Source of the DNA: Avena insularis
Lineage: Eukaryota; Streptophyta; Magnoliopsida; Poales; Poaceae
Direction: 5' to 3'
Assembly: GCA_023614405.1 (NCBI GenBank)
Contig: CM042688.1
Location: 380,915,331-380,979,330 of the forward strand
DNA length: 64,000 bases
The position numbers and the translations under genes are program-made. A model generated the notes under the pieces. It did no database searches. It saw nothing but the letters and a program-made list of their open reading frames with translations, and had not been told where the DNA came from. Positions 13,758 through 23,875 of this stretch are shown here, piece after piece (position 1 is the first letter of the stretch; the number at the start of each line of letters is the position of its first letter).

Positions 13758-13913
13758 ATGTAATACAATTATGTTATTCCTGGTTATAAAGTTATATTAT
13801 GACCTTTGTTTCTTGATATTACATCTTAACTGTGGATGCTAGCTATTGATCCAGGGACTAGCATTGTAAACACAGGGGGCTCAATCTTATTAAAGGTTGG
13901 GAACCCTATAAGA

Positions 13914-13925
13914 TGGTATCAGAGC
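13914..13925 (+). other. Primer binding site for initiator tRNA-Met
   Basis: TGGTATCAGAGC is the standard plant LTR-retrotransposon PBS, complementary to the 3' end of initiator methionine tRNA. It lies about 8 bp after the last base shared by the two LTRs, which fixes the element's orientation as plus. Confidence 0.92.
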
Positions 13926-14612
13926 ATTGTGTTGCCTGTAGGATTTGTAAACCTAGGATTGGACAAAAACCCTTAGAAAAATAGGAGTTGCATTTTGTTC
14001 CAAAAACTATTTACAAAAACACTTGTAAACTCTTTCCTCAACCATTTTGGTTTCAACTCTACTTCTCTTCTATTTCAACTTGATGGACAAAGGCTTTCCA
14101 TGACCAAAGACTTCACCATGTGCAAAGGACTTCATCAACTCTAATGACTTCAACTCCTTCAACTCTAATGACTTCAACATCTTCAGCATATTCAACAAGG
14201 ACTTCAATCTTGGATATCACTAAAGACTACAAGTGTGACAAGAAATGTTGCTCCAGACTTGAAGACTAAGGAAACACAACTTAGAAGGAACCATGATCAC
14301 CTTTGAAGTTTTTGTGACCAAGAATTTTCCCAAGGAAACCATGATCTCATGCAAGAAGGATCAACCAAGAAGAATGGAAGGATCACAAGTGAACCATATA
14401 GATGGACCACCATATTTAGTTAAGTCAAACTCACCAACTTAGGTGGTGTAACAAAAATATTTTGTTGCCTAAGTATGTGCTTGAACTTTGTTTGAGTGAA
14501 ATGTTTGGTTTGTGACTGCTTGCACATTGCTTGAGTGAATTGTGATGTGTGTGATTAGAATTATTTCCTTAGAAATCTCTTGCCTATTCTAACCCCAACC
14601 CAACCCAAACAG
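13926..14612 (+). other. Untranslated leader of the internal region
   Basis: No convincing open frame. It contains a local cluster of GACTTCAAC-type words, with CAACTCTAATGACTTCAAC occurring twice in tandem near 14136-14178. A packaging or dimerisation signal would be expected here but cannot be identified by eye. Confidence 0.6.
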
Positions 14613-14732
14613 ATGACTACCCGAAGAGACTCCAATATCAAGGTTGATGACATCAACAACAACCAAGTTGACAGCATGAAAGAGCTCATAGCAACCCAAC
14701 ACCAGCTGAACCAACTAATGCTCAGTTCATAG
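14613..14732 (+). pseudogene. gag N-terminal fragment
   Basis: An ATG soon after the PBS leader opens a 39-codon frame starting MTTRRDSNIKVDDINNNQ and ending LMLSS before TAG. Polar, Asn/Gln-rich N-termini such as this are usual in plant gag proteins. Translation past the stop in the same frame gives PALVIKIQTAKVFGR and soon stops again, while the zinc-knuckle frame begins 16 bp later in another phase. The matrix and capsid part of gag is missing. Assignment rests on position and composition, so it is moderate. Confidence 0.5.
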
Positions 14733-14748
14733 CCAGCACTAGTGATAA

Positions 14749-15285
14749 AGATCCAGACTGCAAAGGTTTTTGGAAGAACAATCCCAACTGATGCTTAAGG
14801 TGGCTAATCAAATGATCAGCATGGAAGAAAACTATCCAAAAAGAGTGTATGACAACAAGGATGACAGTAATGTTATTCTAGATGGAGCCCCAGCTTGCAT
14901 TATTTGCGGAGACAAGGATCATACTTCCAAGGAGCATGAAGATCAATGCCCCAATTGTGAAGAGAAACATCCAACAAATCAATGCCCCACATCTCAAGCT
15001 ACTTGTTTCCTATGTGAAGGAAATAATCATGTCCCTATCCAATGCCCCATCTATTCCATTGTTGAACAAAGGAAACAAGAAGGATCCAAGTATGCCAAGA
15101 ATGTTGATGGCAAAGGAAAAGGACCACATATACCTCTAAACAAGACAACCCAATTCAAAGGATCAAAGAAACCCAAGAAACCAAGACCAAACATGCACCT
15201 TGTGCAATGTCGTAAATGTAAGGAAATGGGACACTATTCCAGTGAGTGTCCAGAGAACAAGAAAATAAGGGGATTGACCAAGTGA
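14749..15285 (+). pseudogene. gag nucleocapsid remnant with zinc knuckles (frame 1)
   Basis: About 178 codons, open from just after a TAA at 14746; no ATG lies near its start, so it is a continuation rather than an independent gene. CCHC knuckles (C-X2-C-X3/4-H-X4-C) can be read: CPNCEEKHPTNQC from 14947, CFLCEGNNHVPIQC from 15004 and CRKCKEMGHYSSEC from 15208, plus a looser CIICGDKDH...C beginning at 14896. Between them is a Lys-rich stretch (KGKGPHIPLNKTTQFKGSKK). Gag nucleocapsid knuckles bind the element's RNA for packaging. The frame ends at TGA where the array continues in another phase, so a frameshift lies within about 15250-15285. Confidence 0.75.
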
Positions 15286-15549
15286 TGTGCAACAATTGCG
15301 AAGAGCTAGGCCACTATGTAGCAACTTGTCCACTGAAGATACGTGATGAACTCAATCTTATCACATGTTACAATTGTGGTAACCAAGGACATTATGCAAG
15401 CAACTGCCCAGAAAAGATGAAGAACAAGTTGAACAAGCCTATGGAGAAACTCAACCTTGGCCCATGAGTCAAATATGGAAATAAAGGACACTATGCAGAT
15501 GTTTGCCCAGAGAAGTTTCCCCAGGATCCCAAGAAGGCCAACATCTAGT
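15246..15549 (+). pseudogene. gag zinc-knuckle array, continuation after frameshift
   Basis: The next phase gives two canonical knuckles, CNNCEELGHYVATC (from 15288) and CYNCGNQGHYASNC (from 15366), then stops at TGA near 15467. A third phase continues with GNKGHYADVCPEKFPQDPKK to TAG near 15549: a knuckle whose first two cysteines are lost. Together with the upstream frame this makes five clear knuckles and up to seven in total, more than the one or two usual in plant gag. No protease or reverse transcriptase follows; the polypurine tract comes within 100 bp. Confidence 0.7.
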
Positions 15550-15560
15550 TTAGTTGGAAA

Positions 15561-15577
15561 TTTTTTAAGGGTGGTAG
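15561..15577 (+). other. Second polypurine-tract-like motif
   Basis: TTTTTTAAGGGTGGTAG repeats the core of the polypurine tract found 78 bp further on. It could be a duplicated tract or a relic of a rearrangement. Confidence 0.45.
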
Positions 15578-15640
15578 TACCCTAGATGCTTTGAGCCAAC
15601 TTGTAACCCCTAACCTTCCCAAATCTCGGGTCAATATTTC

Positions 15641-15657
15641 TTTTAAGGGTGGTAGCC
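15641..15657 (+). other. Polypurine tract
   Basis: TTTTAAGGGTGGTAGCC lies immediately before TGTCACATCCC, the start of the 3' LTR. This is the expected plus-strand primer site for gypsy-like elements. Confidence 0.7.
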
Positions 15658-16854
15658 TGTCACATCCCAAGATTTTCCAAATCTTGTAATGCGAAAAATA
15701 AATGAATAAAATAAAACTTTGTTGTTTTTCAGAGCCAGAAGAAACTTTTGAATCCAATTGGGAATCTTCAAACCTATTTTGAACAATTAAATCCTAAAGG
15801 GATTTATAAAGATAAACATTTAATAAAGGCAAATAAAATGTTTTGGAGTTACTATTTTGAATCTTTAAAATAAAAAGAGTTGGTTTTCAAAAGCAAAGAT
15901 AGAATTATAAATAAAGATTATATTCTAAAGAGCCAAATTAATTTTGGCCAAGCTTTTATAATAAAATATTTTGTTTTGATAAAATGAGTAAAGGTTTATT
16001 TAAATAAAATAATAAGGATGTAATATCCAAATTTTATTTAAGTAAAGGCTTTTCCCATTTTAAATGAACACTAAAACTTATTTATTTATTTTAAATAAGT
16101 TTTCCAAGTATTTTATTACTACTTTGAAATCTTTTTATAAAAGGTTTTGGTTTTCAAAATGAAAAGAAATATTTTAAATAAAGATTATTTTATAAAGCCA
16201 AATTAAACCTTGGCCAAGACATTGAAACAAAAGGTTTTGATTTGATTAAAATAGTAGAGGTTTATTTAAAATAAAATAAAAAGGATTTAAATATCCAAGT
16301 TTTATTAATAAAGGTTTTACTATTTCCAAAACATCAAAACTTATTTATTTATTTAAAATAAGTTTTCCAAGTTTTCTATATTCTCAAATAAAACAAGTAT
16401 TTTGGTTTTATTTTTGATTTCAAAATAAATATTTTATTAAAACAAATCCTATTTGATTTAATAACTAAGGTCCATTATATTTAATTATTAATGGAACCTA
16501 AAGTAAAATATTATTTTGGTTTTAAACAAGTTTTCCAAATATCTTTTATTTTCAATTAAAACCTACTGATTTGGTTTTGAAAATATTTGGATTTCAAATG
16601 GAAATTTTATTAAATAAATCAAACCCTATTTGATTAAATAACTAAAGGGCTATTTTATTTAAATATTAAATAGATCCTAAAAATGAATAAAAATATTATT
16701 TTTATTTCTGGAATTGGTTTAAGCTACAGAAACAAATTCTTAGTGCAAAGTTTGTTTTTTTTTAATTTGATTTGGACATTGTTTGGTTGTTTGAAATTCA
16801 AAACAGAAATTAGATTTAGAAAAAGAAAAATGTTTTAGACAGAAAAAAAAATAG

Positions 16855-18050
16855 AGTTGGAGCAGCCTAGTTGACAGAGCCCATTAAGCCCAGTACCAGC
16901 CCAGCCTTCACTCCCCGAAAGAAAACGTTTCACACCTCGTATCTGACCCGCGCAGAGACTGACCAGTGGACCTCACTCGCATTTCTTTTCCCACTGACCG
17001 GTGGACCCCACCTCTACTGTTCATCCTCTCCACCCGCAGACCACGCCCACCCCTCGCCGGCCGTTACAGATAGAATAACTCCGGCGTAATACGCCTTAAA
17101 CACGCGTTGAATCAGCCCCACGACCACACAGGATAAATCGTCTCCCTCTCTTCTTCATTTCCCCTCCGACTCCTCCCTCAATCACGCCACCAGGCCGCCC
17201 CAATTCCTCCTCGAGCTCCTCTGTTCCGACCACCGTCTCCGGCCAATTCAGGCCAGTACACGCCACCCCCTGCCTTTCCGAGCACACGAGCACGTTCACC
17301 ACTTCCAAACGCATCTGCTGGTACCCTCCGTTCACTCGCGGGCGTTCCTGAACATCGACTTCGACCAAGCTCTGAGCGCCGCTATCTGTCTCTTCTCCGA
17401 CGACGCCTCCTAGGTAAACCAGGTCGCCCCTCTTCTTCTCATTCATGCACACAGCACTTCTGTGATCTCCTGTGTCTAACCCTACCCTCGGTTGACCTTC
17501 TCGTGACCTGTAGCGACGTCTCCGACCACGACTGAGACCACCCGACGTTATCCTCCACTCCAGCGAGCAATCCTGGTAAGACCAGACCACCCCGACCCCT
17601 CTCGTTCATGCACACATCATACCCGAGGTCTCCTGTATCTGATCATGTCCTTTGTTTGCCTCCTGGTAATCGACAGCTTCGTCTTCGACCTCGACCAGAG
17701 CCGGCCGAGCAATCGCCGAGCAATCCTGTGACTGGCGCCTTGGACTATCACCACCACGTTGAGCACCAGCATTCCACGGCGATCACTGTGAGCACCTCCC
17801 CTACTCCTCTCGCTTCCTGTTTCACCAGCGCCACGTCATCCGTCTGTCAGCCACAAGACCGCCAAGCACGGCCGTTTGTTTTGGTCCGTTAGATCAAGAT
17901 CTGGCGCTCACGATTAGTTCAATTAGCGCCGAAGAGGTACGCAATAGGGACCATGCGATCTAACTAGATCCAACGCACCGTGTTGCCGATCCGGCCGAAC
18001 CGGTATCGACCAATGAAACAGCGACGTGTGGCCAGTATTAAATCTGAAAA
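16855..18050 (+). other. GC-rich block inside the 3' LTR
   Basis: Counterpart of the GC-rich island in the 5' LTR. It retains extra CG-containing words that the 5' copy lacks, such as GTACCAGCCCA and GACCCGCGCAG, and has a rearranged stretch near 17700-17750 (GAGCAATCGCCGAGCAATCC). Confidence 0.6.
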
Positions 18051-20150
18051 CAGATTTGAATCTGATTTATTTGCAAATTTCAAACCCTTATAACTCTAGA
18101 TCCACACGTCCAAAAATTACAAATTTTATGTCGTTGGATTTAGGAGAGCAAGACCTAACCAACCCTGCCCTTGGTTTAGCAAATAGTATCTGTTAGTTTG
18201 TTTGTTTTTGCAGTTTCTTTTGTGAGCTTGTTTAGATTAGAAAAATTGTTTAAAAATTTTTTTAGGGTTAAAACCTTTGCAAAATGGTTTGTTGTGACCT
18301 TACTGACCCTAGGAACCAACCCATAGTTTGGAAAATGTATTTGGAAAAGTTTAGAATGGATTAATTAGTTTAGTCCACTTCTAGCCAAATAAAACTATTG
18401 TTTTGATTATGAAAATGGTTTAAAAATGAATTTGGGGATAAAATCTTTGGAAAAAGGTGTATTTTGAACCTACTAACATTGGGAACCACTTTTGTGAACT
18501 CAAAAATGTATTTGGTGAAATAAAATAATGATTCTTTGATTTAAAACCATTTCTAGTCAAATAGAAATGTGGTTTATTTATTAAAAAGAGTTTTGGAAGA
18601 AAACCTTTGGAAAATGTTTTGTTTTAAACTCTCTGACCCTAAACACCAAGTTTTATGGTTTAAAAACATATTTGGTGAACCCTATAGGCTAATGCCTTAG
18701 TAAAAATATTTCTACACCACATAAAGTGATACTTTATTTTGAAAATGGTTTTGAAGTGAAACCTCTTTGCAAATGACTTGGCCACTTTACAAAATGACCA
18801 ATAGGTGTTTCCAAAATGTCTATGACCCATTAGGAACCACTCCTTCAAACAAAACAAAGCTTGGCATGCTTGCATGCATTTCTTTGACTTTGTTATTTTG
18901 TGTGTTGTTTTGCTTGATTGGTAGATTGAGTTTGTACCTTGTTTGATTGATTTGTAGTGACTTGAAGAGTGTGATTGTTGCAAGGACAAGGAGTGAACTT
19001 ATACCCTCTACCAAAAAGGCAAGTGATGCTTCATACTTTTTGTCCCATTACTTTCACTATGCATTAGTGATTTTGCTAAGTAAAACTTGCATGGATTTTA
19101 TTTTGCTAAGTGTAAACCTTGCTATAGAAAAACCTAGTAGATGAAACCTTAGTGGAAATCTTCCTAAGTTAAGATTCCTATTACTATCAAGCTTAGCATA
19201 GCTAATAGAAAACATGGGTGGAGATATATATATATTCACACTATGGAAAAATTCCTAAGTCTGAGGACTTGTGTTTTTTGTTTAATAAAACAACTAAGTT
19301 AATGAATCACCTGGGTGGAATGGGACTTGCTTGGTGGTTTTTGGTTGAGTGGTTCACAAGGCCCATGTTTATGGTTTACCTTGTGTATCTCACTTGTGGA
19401 TGGCCACCCAGGAACAAAGAGATTTGAGATGTCAAATGTTGAGAAGCTTCAAGTGCAACCACTTGGCAATATGGGCTCTGCCATGATCATATAGGTTGCA
19501 AGAACTTAGCCATATGGACAGTCGGTGGTAGTGTTTGATAGGTTGGAACGCGTCCATGATGGTCTAAGGGAAGGCTTCTGAAAGATCTTGTCTTGGGAAA
19601 CCAAGTCTTGTGGGGAAAGTGCACCACCTCTGCAGAGTGTAAAATCTAAGTACTTAGCCATGTCCCTGGTAAAGGACAATTTGAGCATCAAGACATGGAA
19701 GCAATCAAGAATCTCATGATTCAAATTTCTAAGTAAAACTTGTGGTTGAACAAGGGTTGTTTGAAATTTTCAATCTTTGATGGAGAGATGCCTTGGAAAA
19801 AGGATCTTCAAATCTTTGATTGGGAAAAATGATTTTGCCAAGCAAAACTTAGTATTTTCAAATGTTAAGGAAAAATCTATTTTGAGCAATGCAAGCCTCA
19901 ACTCCACTTAGCCAAATACATATAGATGATAGACTACACTATACTAAAATAGTATCACTTGCCAATACAATTCAATTGTATTGACCCATTGTGGCTATAA
20001 CTTGTATGTTGCAGGTTTGATTGTTTTTAGTGAAGATTGATTGATTAGGATTACAAAGTCTACAACCAACATCTGCCTGTGGCACATTGAAGATGAAGGA
20101 CCCAATGCTTATAGTTATTCCGCTGCAATGTAATGTAATAGCCAAATGAG

Positions 20151-20159
20151 CTATATAAG
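20151..20159 (+). promoter_or_regulatory. Candidate TATA box in 3' LTR
   Basis: CTATATAAG, identical to the 5' LTR copy. If functional it could direct read-out transcription into the satellite array that starts about 150 bp downstream. Confidence 0.35.
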
Positions 20160-20307
20160 ATGTAATACAATTATGTTATTCCTGGTTATAAAGTTATATT
20201 ATGACCTTTGTTTCTTGATATTACATCTTAACTGTGGATGCTAGCTATTGATCCAGGGACTAGCATTGTAAACACAGGGGGCACAATCTTATTAAAGGTT
20301 TGGAACC

Positions 20308-23300
20308 TTTCATAAACCACATGGATCCACTAGATGCCATTGCAATTTTTGTTATTTTCCTAAACCACATGGATCCACTACATTCATTCAACGTGTGTTC
20401 TTTTCATAAACCAAATGGATCCACTAGATGTCATTGCATGTGTGTTCTTTTTACAAACCACATGGATCCACTAGATGTCATTGCATGTTTGTTTTTTCTA
20501 ATCCACATGGATCCACTAGAGTCATTTCATGTGTGTTATTTTACTAAACCACACGGAGCCACTAGATGCAATTGCATGTGTGTTCTTTTTCTAAACCACA
20601 TGGATCCACTAGAGTCATTTCATGTGTGTTCTTTTCATAAACGATATGGATCCACTAGATGTCATTGCATGTGTGTTCTTTTCCTAACCCACAAGGATCC
20701 ACTAGAGTCATTCTATGTGTGTTGTTTTCATCAACCACATGGATCCACAATATGTCATGGCATGTGTGTTCTTTTCATAAACCACATGGATCCACTATAT
20801 GTTATTGGATGTGTGTTCTTTTCATAAACCACATGGATGCACTAGATGTCACTACATGTGTGTTGTTTTCCTAAACCACATGGATACACTAGAGTCATTG
20901 CACATGTGTTATTTTCCTAAACCACATGGATCCACTAGATGTCATTGCATGTGTGTTCTTTTCCTAAACCACATGGATCCACTAGAGTCATTTCTTGTGT
21001 GTTCTTTTCATAAACCACATGGATCCACTAGATGTCATTGCATGTGTGTTCTTTTCATAAACCACATGGATCCACTAGATGTCATTGCATGTGTGTTCTT
21101 TTCCTAAACCACATGGATCCACTAGATGTCATTGCATGTGTGTTCTTTTCCTAAACCACATGGATCCCCTAGATGTCATTGCATGTGTGTTCTTTACCTA
21201 AACCACATGGATCCACTAGAGTCATTCCATTTGTGTTCTTTTCCTAAACCACATGGATCCATTAGATGCCATTGCATGTCTGTTCTTTTCATAAACCACA
21301 TGGTTCCACTATATGTCATGCATGTGTGTTCTTTTCCTAAACCACATGGATCCACTAGATTCATTGCATGTGTGTTATTTTTATAAACCACATGGATTCA
21401 CTAGATGTAATTGCTTGTGTGTTGATTTCATAAACCACATGGATGCACTAGATGTCATTGCATGTGTGTTCTTTCATAAACCACATGGATCCACTAGATG
21501 TCATTGGATGTTTATTATTTTCCTAAACCACATGGATCCACTAGAGTCATTCAACGTGTGTACTTTTCATAAACAACATGGAACCACTAGAGTCATTTCT
21601 TGTGTGTTCTTTTCATAAACCACATGGATCCACTATATGTCATTGCATGTGTGTTCTTTTCATAAACCACATGGATCCACTAGATGTCATTGCATGTGTG
21701 TTCTTTTCCTAAACCACATGGATCCACTATATGTCATTGCATGTGTGTTCTTTTCCTAAACCACATGGATCCCCTAGATGTCATTGCATGTGTGTTCTTT
21801 ACCTAAACCACATGGATCCACTAGCGTCATTCCATTTGTGTTCTTTTCCTAAACCACATGGATCCACTAGATGCCATTGCATGTCTGTTCTTTTCATAAA
21901 CCACATGGTTCCACTAGATGTCATGCATGTGTGTTCTTTTCCTAAACCACATGGATCCACTAGATTCATTGCATGTGTGTTATTTTTATAAACCACATGG
22001 ATTCACTATATGTCATTGCTTGTGTGTTGATTTCATAAACCACATGGATGCACTAGATGTCATTGCATGTGTGTTCTTTCATAAACCACATGGATCCACT
22101 AGATGTCATTAGATGTTTATTATTTTCCTAAACCACATGGATCCACTAGAGTCATTCAACGTGTGTTCTTTTCATAAACAACATGGATCCACTAGATGAC
22201 ATTGCATGTGTGTTCTTTTCACAAACCACATGGATCCACTAGATGTCATTGCATGTGTGTTCTTTTCCTAAACCACATGGTTCCACTAGATGTCATTGCA
22301 TGTGTGTTGTTTTCATAAACCACATGGATCCACTAGATGTCATTTCATGTGTGTTCTTTTTAGAAACCACATAGATCCACTAGATGTCAATTAATGTGCG
22401 ATCTTTCATAAACCACATGGATCCACTAGATGCCATTGCAATTTTTGTTCTTTTCCTAAACCACATGGATCCACTACATTCATTCAACGTGTGTTCTTTT
22501 CATAAACCAAATGGATCCACTAGATGTCATTGCATGTGTGTTCTTTTTACAAACCACATGGATCCACTAGATGTCATTGCATGTTTGTTTTTTTCTAATC
22601 CACATGGATCCACTAGAGTCATTTCATGTGTGTTATTTTACTAAACCACACGGAGCCACTAGATGCAATTGCATGTGTGTTCTTTTTCTAAACCACATGG
22701 ATCCACTAGAGTCATTTCATGTGTGTTCTTTTGATAAACGACATGGATCCACTAGATGTCATTGCATGTGTGTTCTTTTCCTAAACCACAAGGATCCACT
22801 AGAGTCATTCTATGTGTGTTGTTTTCATCAACCACATGGATCCACAATATGTCATGGCATGTGTGTTCTTTTCATAAACCACATGGATCCACTATATGTT
22901 ATTGGATGTGTGTTCTTTTCATAAACCACATGGATGCACTAGATGTCACTGCATGTTTGTTGTTTTCCTAAACCACATGGATCCACTAGAGTCATTTCTT
23001 GTGTGTTCTTTTCATAAACCACATGGATCCACTAGATGTCATTGCATGTGTGTTCTTTTCATAAACCACATGGATCCACTAGATGTCATTGCATGTTTGT
23101 TCTTTTCCTAAACCACATGGATCCACTAGATGTCATTGCATGTGTGTTCTTTTCCTAAACCACATGGATCCCCTAGATGTCATTGCATGTGTGTTCTTTA
23201 CCTAAACCACATGGATCCACTAGAGTCATTCCATTTGTGTTCTTTTCCTAAACCACATGGATCCACTAGATGCCATTGCATGTCTGTTCTTTTCATAAAC

Positions 23301-23875
23301 CACATGGTTCCACTAGATGTCATGCATGTGCGTTCTTTTCCTAAACCACATGGATCCACTAGATTCATTGCATGTGTGTTATTTTTATAAACCACATGGA
23401 TTCACTAGATGTCATTGCTTGTGTGTTGATTTAATAAACCACATGGATGCACTAGATGTCATTGCATGTGTGTTCTTTCATAAACCACATGGATCCACTA
23501 GATGTCATTGGATGTTTATTATTTTCCTAAACCACATGGATCCACTAGAGTCATTCAACGTGTGTTCTTTTCATAAACAACATGGATCCACTAGATGACA
23601 TTGCATGTGTGTTCTTTTCACAAACCACATGGATCCACTAGATGTAATTGCATGTGTGTTCTTTTCCTAAACCACATGGTTCCACTAGATTTCATTGCAT
23701 GTGTGTTCTTTTCATAAACCACATAGATCATCTAAATGTCAATTAATGTGCGATCTTTCATAAACCACATGGATCCACTAGATGTCATTTCATCTGTGTT
23801 CTTTTCAGAAACCACATAGATCCACTAGATGTCATTTCATCTGTGTTCTTTTCAGAAACCACATAGATCCACTAG
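20308..23875 (+). repeat. Irregular satellite stretch next to the retrotransposon
   Basis: Holds two partial higher-order units. The segment near 21126-21620 is repeated near 21731-22170 (offset 605 bp) and again near 23130-23600. The marker monomer appears at 22384 and 23737. Spacing is less regular than further right. Confidence 0.7.

Larger units (their letters stand above)
10125..13905 (+). mobile_element. 5' LTR, truncated at its 5' end
   Basis: Collinear with the 3' LTR from its base 862 onward. The first 861 bp, including the TGTCACATCCC terminus, are absent. The break joins satellite CATGTGTGTT to LTR GTTTTAAACAAG and shares GTT, which suggests microhomology-mediated deletion. The 3' limit is set where the two LTRs stop matching (GGAACC). 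It does not end in the usual CA, so allow about 8 bp of uncertainty. Open frames in it, such as the minus-strand one at 12260-12589, are present in both LTRs simply because LTRs are duplicates. Confidence 0.88.
10125..20307 (+). mobile_element. Non-autonomous LARD-like LTR retrotransposon
   Basis: Order on the plus strand: truncated 5' LTR, PBS matching the initiator-methionine tRNA 3' end, short internal region with gag-type zinc knuckles, polypurine tract, full 3' LTR. LTRs of about 4.65 kb with an internal region of only 1.75 kb and no pol genes fit the class called large retrotransposon derivatives. Sukkula in barley is the textbook example, but I do not claim this is that family. Hand comparison of 12241-12840 with 18641-19240 shows about four substitutions and one 2-bp indel, so insertion is recent. 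Plus-strand satellite flanks both sides. Confidence 0.88.
15658..20307 (+). mobile_element. 3' LTR, about 4.65 kb
   Basis: Begins TGTCACATCCCAAG after the polypurine tract and ends where it meets satellite (GGAACC then TTTCATAAACC). The first 861 bp are unique to this copy and are AT-rich, with repeated ATAAAGGTTTTG-like words. The rest matches the 5' LTR. Its GC-rich block is at about 16855-18050 and its TATA candidate CTATATAAG at 20151-20159. The 3' terminus lacks the common CA dinucleotide, so it is either non-canonical or slightly trimmed. Confidence 0.88.

Noticed and set aside
10125..20307. Two independent solo elements rather than one retrotransposon
   Set aside because: PBS directly after the first repeat and a polypurine tract directly before the second, both on the plus strand, fit one LTR element.
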